From an uncultured Acetatifactor sp. (lineage in GTDB: Bacteria > Bacillota > Clostridia > Lachnospirales > Lachnospiraceae), in contig CAJTVB010000008.1 in NCBI GenBank assembly GCA_910579755.1, positions 74,079-138,078 on the forward strand: 64,000 bases of DNA, written 5' to 3'. The notes below the pieces were generated by a model that had not been told where the DNA came from, searched no databases, and worked only from the letters and a program-made list of their open reading frames with translations. Made by a program: the position numbers and the translations under genes. Positions 27,792 to 36,407 of this stretch are shown piece by piece. Within the stretch, counting starts at the first letter, position 1, and every line of letters starts with the position of its first letter.

Positions 27792-29499
27792 GAGGGTAAA
27801 ATGGATTAGTTCGTTGGAGAAGGTATTTCCGGATAAGGAGCCGGGACTTGGGGACGGCGGCATTTCTCCGGGAAGGGAGGCAGCCGGCCAGTCCGGGGCA
27901 GCTTCATCCTTTCCGGATGTGGTTCCCTGCTTTTTGGAAGGGGAGGTATTTTCTCTGCAGTGCGCCTTCCTGGCAGGACGGAATGCGGAAGGCTGGGCGG
28001 AGGTAACACTTTCCGGGGACTTTGCAGAATATGCCGCGGTTCGGGAGGTCTGTCCGGTGCCTTCCCGGTATGCCGGAACCACATGGGAAAACGGAGAAGA
28101 GCGGATGTATGCGCCGGGGATGTACCCGGATCTGTTGAAGGAGCTGCGGCAGAATCGTATCAAGCTGTATCCTGGTCAGTGGCAGGGGCTTTGGATCACT
28201 GTAAAATGCAGCGGGCAGGAGTCAGGCGGGGAGCTTCCTGCGGGAATCCATGAGCTGGAACTGACTTTGACGCCGGATCAGGGGGAGCCGGTGAAGGGGA
28301 GTGTGAAGCTGGAGCTGCTTTCTGCCAGTCTTCCGGAGCAGAGACTGATCCACACGGAGTGGTTTCATGTGGATTGTCTGGCAGATTATTATAGGGTGGA
28401 GCCCTGGAGTGAGGCCCATTGGGAGATTGTGGAGCGGTTTTTGATGCATTATGGAGCTATGGGCATGAATATGGTGCTGGTGCCGGTATTTACGCCGCCT
28501 CTGGATACAGCGGTGGGGCGGGAGCGCACCACGGTTCAGCTGACGGAGGTCCGGGAAGAAGAGGACGGAAGCTGGAGCTTCGGGTTTGAGCGGGTGGAGC
28601 GGTATGTGGAGCTGTGCAGAAAGGCAGGGATCCGCTATCTGGAGATTGCCCATCTGTTTACTCAGTGGGGAGCCAAAAGCGCCCCCAAGGTGATGGTGCG
28701 GCGGGGGGATGTGCTTGTCCGCCGCTTCGGCTGGGACACGGCATCGGACAGTCCGGAATACCTGGGCTTTCTGGAGCAGTTTTTGAAGGCGCTTACAGAA
28801 AAGCTGACCCAGTGGGGCTATGAGGGACGGGCATTTTTCCATCTTTCTGACGAGCCCGGAGGAGAGGAAACACTGAAGCGTTATAGTTTCCTGCGCGGGA
28901 AGATTACCGGGTGGATCGCACCGTATCCATTGATGGACGCCATGTCCGATTATTCCTTTTACGAGACCGGTGCAGTGGATTATGCCGTGCCCAGCATGAA
29001 CAGTCTGCCGCTGTTTGCGGAAAAGGGGGCAAGTCCTTTGTGGACTTATTACTGCGGCGCTCACAGTGAAGGGACACCCAATCGGTATATGGCCATGCCG
29101 GCCAGTCAGGTGAGGGTGTTGGGAGTTTTGCTTTATGTGTACCAGGTGGAAGGCTTCCTGCACTGGGGATATAATTTCTACAATTCCCAGTATTCCCTGG
29201 AGCATATCGACCCTTATGCTGTGACGGATGCGGGGGGAGCTTTTCCCTCGGGGGACTCCTTCCTGGTTTATCCGGGAGAGGGCGGCAGGCCGGAGGATTC
29301 TCAGCGCATGCTGCTGATGCAGGAGGCCATGCAGGATCTGAGGGCGCTGCAGCTGCTGGAGAGCCAATGGGGAAGAGACCGGGTGATGGAGCTGATCCGC
29401 AGCGAGGCGGGAGAGGAGCTGACCGCCAGGCGCTGGCCCAGAGATCCCGGATTCCTTTTGGGGCTTCGGGAAAAGGTAAACAGGGCTGTAAGCGTGTAA
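27784..29499 (+). CDS. DUF4091 domain protein, glycoside-hydrolase-like
   Basis: 571 residues. The N-terminal 170 look like a beta-sandwich (GQWQGLWITVKC), the middle is barrel-like (WFHVDCLADYYRVEPWSEAHW, FFHLSDEPGGEE), and the C-terminal part carries the DUF4091 signature (SGDSFLVYPGEGGRPEDSQR, then LRALQLLES). Proteins of this kind occur in polysaccharide loci and are thought to be glycosidases, but the activity of this one is unknown. ATG 27784 is used because GGAGG lies seven bases before it. It is the last gene of the locus, followed by a strong terminator. Confidence 0.82.
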   Translation: MIERVKWISSLEKVFPDKEPGLGDGGISPGREAAGQSGAASSFPDVVPCFLEGEVFSLQCAFLAGRNAEGWAEVTLSGDFAEYAAVREVCPVPSRYAGTTWENGEERMYAPGMYPDLLKELRQNRIKLYPGQWQGLWITVKCSGQESGGELPAGIHELELTLTPDQGEPVKGSVKLELLSASLPEQRLIHTEWFHVDCLADYYRVEPWSEAHWEIVERFLMHYGAMGMNMVLVPVFTPPLDTAVGRERTTVQLTEVREEEDGSWSFGFERVERYVELCRKAGIRYLEIAHLFTQWGAKSAPKVMVRRGDVLVRRFGWDTASDSPEYLGFLEQFLKALTEKLTQWGYEGRAFFHLSDEPGGEETLKRYSFLRGKITGWIAPYPLMDAMSDYSFYETGAVDYAVPSMNSLPLFAEKGASPLWTYYCGAHSEGTPNRYMAMPASQVRVLGVLLYVYQVEGFLHWGYNFYNSQYSLEHIDPYAVTDAGGAFPSGDSFLVYPGEGGRPEDSQRMLLMQEAMQDLRALQLLESQWGRDRVMELIRSEAGEELTARRWPRDPGFLLGLREKVNRAVSV

Positions 29500-29510
29500 T
29501 AAAGTATGCA

Positions 29511-29552
29511 GAAAGGCCGGATTGGAATTTTGGATTCCATACCGGTCTTTTT
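29511..29552 (+). terminator. Rho-independent terminator closing the glycan locus
   Basis: AAAGGCCGG and CCGGTCTTT form the outer stem (one G-U), GGAAT and ATTCC the inner one, then TTTTT. It starts 12 bases after the DUF4091 stop. Confidence 0.8.
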
Positions 29553-29582
29553 GCATGGACAGTCTTTCGTTATATATTAGGC

Positions 29583-29612
29583 TTGGCAAATGTTATCGGT
29601 CATGAGTATAAA
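29583..29612 (+). promoter_or_regulatory. Putative promoter of the VWA/MoxR unit
   Basis: TTGGCA, 18 bases, TATAAA. It lies between the preceding terminator and the start codon at 29690. Confidence 0.45.
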
Positions 29613-29689
29613 TTAGGGATGGTTTTTTAGAGCAAATTCGGTTAAGATAAGATAGCAAGGAAGCGGAATTTCGGAAAGGAGGCGGTGTT

Positions 29690-30961
29690 ATGGCGGATTC
29701 GGAAAAGATTCATAAGCTTGCAGAACAGGTGGTGTCTTTGGCCCATGACCATATACTGATGCATCTGCGCTTTTTTGACCGCGCCCTGGCCCGTCTGGAA
29801 TGGCGGGAGCGGCCCCATATGGGATGTATGGCTACCGACGGCAGCAGCTGCTTTTATGACCCGGTGTATGTGCTGAGGCTGTATCGGAGGGAGCCTGAAG
29901 CCATTACCAGGATGTATCTGCATATTCTGCTTCACTGTATTTTTTCTCATGGCTTTCAATATCAAAAGCTGGATCGGGAAAAATGGGATCTGGCGGCGGA
30001 TATCGCCGTAGAAAATGTGATTCTGGATATGGGGCTGCCGGGAACTGCCCTGGAGACCGACCAGGAGGCGGACAGAAAGCGGAAGGTATTGCGGGAGGAT
30101 GTGGGACCATTGACCGCCGAGCGGATATACAGATACCTGAAGGAAAATCCCCTGATGCCGGAGACGGAAGAGGAGCTTCGGCGGCTTTTTTCCAGGGATG
30201 TGCATTCTCTGTGGAAGCCTGCGGAGCAGCTGGAGATTGGGCAGGAGGAATGGAAAAGGATCAGTGAGCGGGTCCGGGCGGATCTGAAATCCTTTACCAA
30301 AGGCAGGGAGGGAGGCGAAGCCCTGGAGGAAAATCTGAAGGAGACGGTCCGAGACCGGTATGATTATGGGGAAATTCTGCGCAGATTTGCTGTCACAGGG
30401 GAGGATTTGGCGCTAAGCGACGAGGAGTTTGATTATATTTATTACACCTATGGATTGGAACATTACGGCAATCTGCCTCTGATCGAGCCGCTGGAGTACA
30501 GGGAGGTCCGAAAGGTACGGGAGTTTGTGGTGGCCGTTGATACCTCTGCATCCTGCCGGGGACCTGTTGTCAGGGGTTTTTTGAGAAAAACCTACTCTCT
30601 GCTGAAGGCCAGCGAAAACTTTTTTCATAAGGTGAATATTCACATTATTCAGTGCGACAGCCAGATCAGGAGCGATACAAAGATAACCTGCGACGATGAC
30701 TTTGAGGCGTTTATGAAATACGGGAAGCTGAACGGGTTTGGGGCCACGGATTTTCGGCCTGTGTTTTCTTATGTGGAGGAGCTTTGCCGGCAGGGGGAAT
30801 TTGAAAATCTGAAGGGGCTCATCTACTTTACGGACGGCTACGGCATTTACCCGGAGCGCATGCCGGATTACAAGGTGATTTTTGCTTTTCCGGAGGAGGA
30901 CGAGAACCGGTCTCCGGTGCCGCCCTGGAGCATGAAGGTAGTGCTGGAGCCGGAGGAATAG
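29690..30961 (+). CDS. VWA-like protein with N-terminal metallopeptidase-like domain (DUF2201 type)
   Basis: 423 residues. The N-terminal part resembles the putative metallopeptidase domain of DUF2201 proteins (LHILLHCIFSH about residue 80-90, AADIAVENVIL after it). The usual Glu next to the first His is a Cys, so it may be inactive. The C-terminal part is a VWA-like domain with the metal site DTSAS (about residue 284) and IYFTDGYG near 380. Such proteins pair with MoxR-type ATPases, and one is the next gene. These pairs act as chaperone-like modules on unknown targets. GGAGGCGG precedes the ATG. Confidence 0.85.
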   Translation: MADSEKIHKLAEQVVSLAHDHILMHLRFFDRALARLEWRERPHMGCMATDGSSCFYDPVYVLRLYRREPEAITRMYLHILLHCIFSHGFQYQKLDREKWDLAADIAVENVILDMGLPGTALETDQEADRKRKVLREDVGPLTAERIYRYLKENPLMPETEEELRRLFSRDVHSLWKPAEQLEIGQEEWKRISERVRADLKSFTKGREGGEALEENLKETVRDRYDYGEILRRFAVTGEDLALSDEEFDYIYYTYGLEHYGNLPLIEPLEYREVRKVREFVVAVDTSASCRGPVVRGFLRKTYSLLKASENFFHKVNIHIIQCDSQIRSDTKITCDDDFEAFMKYGKLNGFGATDFRPVFSYVEELCRQGEFENLKGLIYFTDGYGIYPERMPDYKVIFAFPEEDENRSPVPPWSMKVVLEPEE

Positions 30962-31002
30962 CTGTTTTGCGCCCCAGGGGAGAGGGCCGGGAAGGATAGA
31001 TT

Positions 31003-32514
31003 ATGAACATCAGACAGGCGAAGGATTATATTAAGAATTCAGTGAACTTATACCTCAAAAAAGATGATTTTGGGGAATATCGTGTATCGGTGGTGAGGCA
31101 GAGGCCCATCTTCCTGTTGGGAGCGCCCGGCATCGGAAAGACAGCTATAATGGAGCAGATTGCCCAGGAGATGGGACTTGCTCTGGTGTCCTACTCCATG
31201 ACCCACCATACCAGGCAGTCGGCGCTGGGCCTTCCCTTTATCACCCAGAAGGTATATGGGGAGAGAAGTGTCAGCGTGTCGGAATATACCATGAGCGAGA
31301 TCATTGCATCCATCTATGACACCATGGAGGCAAGCGGCAAAAAGGAGGGCATTCTGTTTTTGGATGAGATTAACTGCGTCTCCGAGACGTTGGCGCCCTC
31401 CATGCTGCAGTTTCTGCAGTATAAGGTGTTCGGCAGACATCGGGTACCGGAGGGCTGGGTCATTGTCACCGCAGGAAATCCCCCGGAATATAATCGTTCG
31501 GTTCGGGAATTTGACGTGGTGACCCTGGATCGTTTAAAGGTTTTGGAGGTGGAGCCGGAGTATCGGATCTGGAAGGAATATGCGGTGGAGAAAAGGATCC
31601 ACAATGCGGTGATCAGCTATCTGGATCTGAAAAAGGAACATTTTTACTGTATGGAGATGACTCCCAAGGGCCGCAGCTTTGTGACGGCCAGGGGCTGGGA
31701 GGACCTGTCGGAAATTCTGATGCTCTATGAGGATGAGCAGCTCCCTGTGGACGAAAGCCTGGTGGGGCAGTATCTGCGAAACGATAAGGTGGTTCGGGAA
31801 TTTACCGCCTACTACGATTTGTACAATAAATATAAGAAGGATTACCACATCGGGGACATTCTGGAGGGACGTCCTTCCGTTCAGGCCATTGCCAGAGCCC
31901 GGGAGGCGGCCTTCGACGAACGTCTGTCTCTGGTGGGTATGCTGCTGGACCGGGTCACGGCGCGAATGGGGGAGGTAATGGAGCAGGCGGCCTGCCTTAC
32001 AGATTTGAAAAAAGCATTAAAGGCTGTGGGCGCATCTGCCGGGGATTATGTGGAGCCTGTGCTGGGGCTTCTGGACGCCCAGGCCCAGGGGCGCAAAAAG
32101 CTGTTGGAGAGTCTTCAGAGTGCCAATTCTCTGTCCGATGCAGATCGTAAAAAGCACCGCAGCGTGATCCGTTTCCTGGAGGAGGGAAAAAAGGAATTGT
32201 ATGTGGGCGGCGTTTTCACCGGAACGGAGGCCTATGGTTTTTTGAAAGAAAAGTATTCTCAGCTGGTGGACCGGATGAAGCAGGACACTGCCCGGGCGGG
32301 CCGGGAACTGCATGCTTTGTTTGTCTTTGCGGAGGAGGCCTTTGGCCAGGGGAATGAAATGCTGATTCTGGTTACGGAGCTGACGGTGAATAATATCAGC
32401 GCCCAGTTTATTGCGGCTTTCGGAAGTCCTGACTATGACAGACACAATGAGGAACTTATGCTCAGCCAGCGGAGCAGCGATATTCAGCAGCAGATTGCAC
32501 AGCTGGAGCTGTAG
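31003..32514 (+). CDS. MoxR-type AAA ATPase
   Basis: 503 residues. Walker A GAPGIGKTAIM (about residues 38-48), Walker B GILFLDEIN (about 121-129) and a sensor-1-like VIVTAGNPPEYN (about 154-165) mark an AAA+ MoxR-like core. The C-terminal 200 residues are helical and probably regulatory. Together with the VWA protein before it and the repeat protein after it, it forms a compact three-gene unit. The start ATG is preceded by GGGAAGGA. Its partner substrate cannot be told from sequence. Confidence 0.88.
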   Translation: MNIRQAKDYIKNSVNLYLKKDDFGEYRVSVVRQRPIFLLGAPGIGKTAIMEQIAQEMGLALVSYSMTHHTRQSALGLPFITQKVYGERSVSVSEYTMSEIIASIYDTMEASGKKEGILFLDEINCVSETLAPSMLQFLQYKVFGRHRVPEGWVIVTAGNPPEYNRSVREFDVVTLDRLKVLEVEPEYRIWKEYAVEKRIHNAVISYLDLKKEHFYCMEMTPKGRSFVTARGWEDLSEILMLYEDEQLPVDESLVGQYLRNDKVVREFTAYYDLYNKYKKDYHIGDILEGRPSVQAIARAREAAFDERLSLVGMLLDRVTARMGEVMEQAACLTDLKKALKAVGASAGDYVEPVLGLLDAQAQGRKKLLESLQSANSLSDADRKKHRSVIRFLEEGKKELYVGGVFTGTEAYGFLKEKYSQLVDRMKQDTARAGRELHALFVFAEEAFGQGNEMLILVTELTVNNISAQFIAAFGSPDYDRHNEELMLSQRSSDIQQQIAQLEL

Positions 32515-32570
32515 AGTGCGGCACATTTTTGATGAATCTGGCCGGAAAAGTCTTGCAGGAGGAAAGGTCT

Positions 32571-33536
32571 ATGGAGGAGGAAAAAGAGTTTGTGATACCG
32601 GACGGCAGTCTATACTATACGGTTTCGGAGAGTGGAGTTTTGGTCACCCGGTTTCAGGGAACGGCGGCCCGGGTCACCGTTCCGGCGGCCATAGAGGGAA
32701 GGCCTGTCAGGGGGCTGTTCAAAAAAGCATTTTTAAGCCGAAAGGATCTGCGCAGGGTGACCCTTCCGGACACCCTGGAGGAGGTGGGGGACTGGGCCTT
32801 TGGCTATTGCAGCGGCCTGGTGCAGGTGACATTGCCCCAAAAGCAGATCCGGTTCGGAAAATCGGTTTTTCTGGAGTGCGGCAGCCTGCAGCGGATCCGT
32901 TTGATATCCGCTCCGCCCTCGGAAGGATCCGCAGAGATCTTTGGAGAGAGCGTGCCTGGTTCCGGGACCGGCAAGGACAGCGGGGAATGTGTGCCCCAGC
33001 TTCTGGCGGCGGCTGTGAGGGTTTTTGATGCATATTATCTGCTGGAGCCTCTTCAGGCAGGAAGCGGGGAATGGCTGGAAAAGTGGGATGCCAGGCTGAC
33101 AGCTTTTCTTCATACTCCGGATCAGGAGGGCTATTCCAGACAGGTTCTCTGCGGGGAAGAGGATTACGGCAGCACGGATCTGGGGGCGTATGTCCGGGAA
33201 AAAAGAAAGGGAAAGGTGAGACTGGCGTTTCTGCGGCTGTTGCTTCCTCTGGGGCTGAAGGAGACCCTTCAGAAGGAGCTGGAGGAATATCTTGTGTCAC
33301 ATACCAAGGGAGAGGATAGTCAGGAGACCTGGCTGGTGGTACTGGAGGAGCATGGGGATGACAGAGCGTATTACAGTCTGTTTGCCCGGCTTGGCTGTCT
33401 TAGGCCGGACAATCTGGGAGATATCCTTGCGGATATCGGAGAAGGACACCCGGAGATGAAGGCTTATTTTTTAAAATGCCAGGGAGGGGGATCCGGGCCG
33501 GAGGATTTCTTTGAGGGGCTGTCCCTGGATGATTGA
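32571..33536 (+). CDS. Leucine-rich repeat protein (LRR_5/BspA-like), small
   Basis: 321 residues from ATG 32571, chosen for GGAGGAAAG in front. Residues about 25-110 contain LRR_5-type repeats (VTVPAAIEGRPVRGLFKKAF, VTLPDTLEEVGDWAFGYC, VTLPQKQIRFGKSVFLEC). The rest is helical and unrecognised. No signal peptide is present, so unlike most BspA-like proteins it stays in the cytoplasm and may be the adaptor of the VWA/MoxR pair (inference). Overall conservation is unknown. Confidence 0.75.
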   Translation: MEEEKEFVIPDGSLYYTVSESGVLVTRFQGTAARVTVPAAIEGRPVRGLFKKAFLSRKDLRRVTLPDTLEEVGDWAFGYCSGLVQVTLPQKQIRFGKSVFLECGSLQRIRLISAPPSEGSAEIFGESVPGSGTGKDSGECVPQLLAAAVRVFDAYYLLEPLQAGSGEWLEKWDARLTAFLHTPDQEGYSRQVLCGEEDYGSTDLGAYVREKRKGKVRLAFLRLLLPLGLKETLQKELEEYLVSHTKGEDSQETWLVVLEEHGDDRAYYSLFARLGCLRPDNLGDILADIGEGHPEMKAYFLKCQGGGSGPEDFFEGLSLDD

Positions 33537-33644
33537 GATGCGGATGGTGCGTGATGCCTCAGTCTTTTGTACAAACAGCGGACAAAATCCTCGCTGAACG
33601 GTGACGTATTAAACATTACGACAGATTCTGCTAACAAATTAGTA

Positions 33645-33673
33645 TTGAGAAACGCGGAATTTTTGGGTATTCT
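33645..33673 (+). promoter_or_regulatory. Putative sigma-A promoter of galE
   Basis: TTGAGA, 17 bases, TATTCT. It lies 78 bases before the galE start codon. Confidence 0.55.
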
Positions 33674-33750
33674 TTAAGTGCAACAGACAACAAATAGTGG
33701 ATGCGCCCGGCGGAGAGATCTGCCCATGGATGCGCGGAAAAGAGGAAGCT

Positions 33751-34767
33751 ATGAAAATTTTGGTCACAGGCGGCGCCGGATTTATCGGAAGCCATACGGT
33801 AGTGGAGCTGCAGCAGGCGGGATATGATGTTGTGGTGCTGGATAATCTGAGCAATTCAAGCGAAAAGTCTCTGGAGAGGGTGGAGGCCATAACCGGTAAA
33901 AAGGTTCCCTTTTATAAAGCGGATATCCTGGACCGGAAGGCTCTGGAAGAAATTTTTGGCCGGGAGGGCATCGACGCAGTAATCCATTTTGCGGGCTTGA
34001 AGGCCGTAGGAGAGTCCGTGAGCAAGCCCTGGGAGTACTATGAGAACAATATTGCAGGCACGCTGACTTTGGTAGATGTGATGAGAAAGCATTATGTGAA
34101 AAACATCATCTTTTCCTCCAGCGCCACGGTATACGGGGACCCGGCTTTCATTCCCATCACGGAGGAATGTCCCAAGGGTCAGTGCACCAACCCGTATGGA
34201 TGGACCAAATCCATGCTGGAGCAGATTCTTTCCGATATTCAGAAGGCGGACCAGGAGTGGAACGTGATCCTGCTTCGGTACTTTAATCCCATCGGCGCTC
34301 ACAGGAGCGGCACTATAGGGGAGAATCCCAACGGGATTCCCAACAACCTGATGCCCTACATCACACAGGTGGCGGTAGGGAAGCTTAAGGAGCTGGGCGT
34401 TTTCGGAAACGATTACGATACCCATGACGGAACCGGAGTGAGAGATTATATTCACGTGGTGGATCTGGCCATAGGGCATGTGAAGGCTCTGAAGAAAATA
34501 GAGGAGAAGGCGGGCCTGAAAATTTATAACCTGGGTACCGGCACCGGTTACAGTGTTTTGGACATTGTAAAGAATTTTGAAGAGGCTACCGGTGTTAAGA
34601 TCCCTTATGTGATCAAGGACCGGCGCCCCGGCGATATCGCGTCCTGCTATGCAGACGCCGGCCTGGCTAAAAAGGAGCTGGGCTGGGAAGCGCAGTACGG
34701 CATTCGGGAAATGTGCGAGGATTCCTGGAGGTGGCAGAAGAATAACCCCCAGGGATACGGGGACTGA
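33751..34767 (+). CDS. galE: UDP-glucose 4-epimerase
   Basis: 338 residues, interconverts UDP-glucose and UDP-galactose with bound NAD. NAD motif GGAGFIGSH (residues 7-15), SSSATVYGDP (catalytic Ser/Thr region near 122-131), the YxxxK pair in YGWTK (about residue 149) and RYFNPIGAH are all present. ATG 33751 has AGAGGAAG upstream; the open frame further upstream has no binding site. It is a single gene, closed by a hairpin shared with the convergent gene. Confidence 0.96.
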   Translation: MKILVTGGAGFIGSHTVVELQQAGYDVVVLDNLSNSSEKSLERVEAITGKKVPFYKADILDRKALEEIFGREGIDAVIHFAGLKAVGESVSKPWEYYENNIAGTLTLVDVMRKHYVKNIIFSSSATVYGDPAFIPITEECPKGQCTNPYGWTKSMLEQILSDIQKADQEWNVILLRYFNPIGAHRSGTIGENPNGIPNNLMPYITQVAVGKLKELGVFGNDYDTHDGTGVRDYIHVVDLAIGHVKALKKIEEKAGLKIYNLGTGTGYSVLDIVKNFEEATGVKIPYVIKDRRPGDIASCYADAGLAKKELGWEAQYGIREMCEDSWRWQKNNPQGYGD

Positions 34768-34816
34768 CACGATATAGCGGGATGTCAGAACAAGTATATA
34801 ACTGGTAATGAAAGAA

Positions 34817-34844
34817 CTGCCGGGCAGAATAATCTGCCCGGCAG
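34817..34844. terminator. Hairpin between convergent genes, likely terminator
   Basis: CTGCCGGGCAGA and TCTGCCCGGCAG, a perfect 12-base stem with the four-base loop ATAA. On the minus strand it is followed by TTCTTTC, so it best serves the minus-strand hemolysin-III-like gene; it may also end galE transcription. Confidence 0.65.
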
Positions 34845-34851
34845 AGACAAT

Positions 34852-35502
34852 TTATGCCACGTACACATACATAAATATAAAGTGGCATATGCTGCCAGCC
34901 ATGACAAACAGGTGGAACACCTCATGGGAACCGAAGCTTTTATGCCTGGAATTGAAAAGCGGAAGCTTCAGAGCGTAAATGACGCCGCCCACGGTGTAAA
35001 TAATGCCGCCGGCAAGAAGCCAGAGGAACGCGCCTGTGGACAGAGTGTCCAGGAGCCTTCCGAATACCAGCACGCATACCCATCCCATGGAAATGTAAAT
35101 AACGGAAGAAAACCATTTGGGGCAGGTGATCCAGAAGGCTTTGATCAGCATGCCTGCCAGCGCAATGCCCCACACCAGCGCCAGCAGGGTGTATCCCATT
35201 TCACCGCCCAGCACAATCAGGCAGACGGGGGTGTAGGATCCTGCGATAAGGACAAAAATCATCATATGATCAAGCTTTCGGAATATCCGCAGGGCTCTTC
35301 CCTTTAAATTCACAGAATGATAAGCGGCGCTGGCTCCGTATAAAAGAACCATGCTGGCCATAAAAACAGCCATGGCAGTGAAGCTTTTTTCTCCTGAGGT
35401 GAGGCCTGCCTTGACTAAGAGCGGCACTGCGGCGAAAACTGCCGCTATCATGCCGATAAAATGTGTAATAGCGCTTCCGGGCTCTCGGATTGTGATCTGC
35501 AT
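34852..35502 (-). CDS. Hemolysin III family (PAQR-like) membrane protein
   Basis: 216 residues with seven membrane segments. It starts QITIREPGSAITHFIG as in the family. Conserved residues of the metal site are seen: the Ser and His in LYGASAAYHS (about residue 60), the Asp-His in RKLDHMMIF and the C-terminal SHEVFHLFV. The family is annotated as hemolysin III but its enzymatic role in bacteria is unclear; animal relatives are adiponectin/progestin receptors and ceramidases. I chose the second of two nearby ATG codons because AGGGAGG is only one base from the first and seven from the second. Confidence 0.9.
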   Translation of the reverse strand: MQITIREPGSAITHFIGMIAAVFAAVPLLVKAGLTSGEKSFTAMAVFMASMVLLYGASAAYHSVNLKGRALRIFRKLDHMMIFVLIAGSYTPVCLIVLGGEMGYTLLALVWGIALAGMLIKAFWITCPKWFSSVIYISMGWVCVLVFGRLLDTLSTGAFLWLLAGGIIYTVGGVIYALKLPLFNSRHKSFGSHEVFHLFVMAGSICHFIFMYVYVA

Positions 35503-35712
35503 ATTCATACCTCCCTGTAAATACCCTGCATACATTTTCGCTGTTCTGCAGTCCATACAAAACATTTCCATCTGCATGGATCATTATTAATCCTATCATT
35601 TGTACAATAAGAGAAAACTATACATTATAGTATATAAAACGACCAATTGCACTCAAATAGTTCGTCATGTAGTTTTTGAAACTATATGTCATTGAATAGA
35701 TAATACATCTGA

Positions 35713-35817
35713 ATGAAAGAAATGTCAATACAAAAAATCCTTGCTTTCCTCTGCCAAATCGATTACCATGAAGCTTATCTGAACAGTAATCTGAGAATCT
35801 ATGGAAAGGCAGGGTAA
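35713..35817 (+). CDS. Possible 34-residue leader peptide
   Basis: An ATG-started frame of 34 codons (MKEMSIQKILAFLC at the start) ends four bases before the start codon of the next gene. The binding site of that gene (GGAAAGGCAGGG) lies inside this frame, so translational coupling is possible. There is no family match and codon evidence is slight. The upstream part of this gene-poor stretch (35503-35712) is AT-rich and shows nothing else I can name. Confidence 0.3.
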   Translation: MKEMSIQKILAFLCQIDYHEAYLNSNLRIYGKAG

Positions 35818-35820
35818 AAT

Positions 35821-36090
35821 ATGTTTCGGCTTTGGGCAAAAATTTTCAAGGATAATCGCATGCTTCAGGACACCTGTATTGCTGATGAAAGCGCCGATAC
35901 CCGAACCCACAAGGTATTTCACGCCCTGGACGAAATCTGCCGTCAGTTTGATCTGAGCAAACCTGTCTGGCTTGACAAAAATATATCTGATTTTAAGCGT
36001 CATAAAAAAACCCGCTTCACACAGGACAATTTTATAGAATCTGTGGAATTTGACTATCTGGAGATTCATGTAATTGAGGAAGATACGTGA
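35821..36090 (+). CDS. Small conserved hypothetical protein
   Basis: 89 residues, charged, no signal or membrane segment. It reads as a real soluble protein: LWAKIFKDNRMLQDTCI, THKVFHALDEICRQFDLSKP, WLDKNISDFKRHKKTRFTQD, FDYLEIHVIEED. I recall similar small proteins in Lachnospiraceae but no function. GGCAGGGTAAAAT precedes the ATG. It stands alone; a decayed ABC transporter fragment follows. Confidence 0.65.
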   Translation: MFRLWAKIFKDNRMLQDTCIADESADTRTHKVFHALDEICRQFDLSKPVWLDKNISDFKRHKKTRFTQDNFIESVEFDYLEIHVIEEDT

Positions 36091-36099
36091 TAGCTTTTC

Positions 36100-36228
36100 A
36101 GATACCGCAAGTTCATTCACGCTCTTGCGAAAACTGAGGCGATGGTATGTAAAGGCTTGGGGATTACACAGGAGGAAGCAAAACGAAATGTTCTGAAGCT
36201 CTCCGGCGGACAGCAGCCACTATACTAA
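36100..36228 (+). pseudogene. Remnant of an ABC transporter ATP-binding protein
   Basis: A 42-codon open stretch without a start codon reads KGLGITQEEAKRNVL followed by KLSGGQQ, then a stop. LSGGQQ is the ABC signature, and G(L/M)xxEEA(K/E) occurs about 20 residues before it in amino-acid-type ATPases, so this looks like a deleted and truncated copy. Walker motifs are absent. Confidence 0.45.
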
Positions 36229-36407
36229 TACAATACACATAACCGGTCTGGCGCCGGCATATATATAAAAGGTATGCGTTTTATTGGTGATTTTGCCGTA
36301 TTTTATTAAAAAAGGATTAAGCTTTAGTGAATAATATACATTTGTATCACCTGTTATGCTATACTGAATATACTATATTGGGAGTTACCCGGGATGAAGG
36401 TGCCAGA

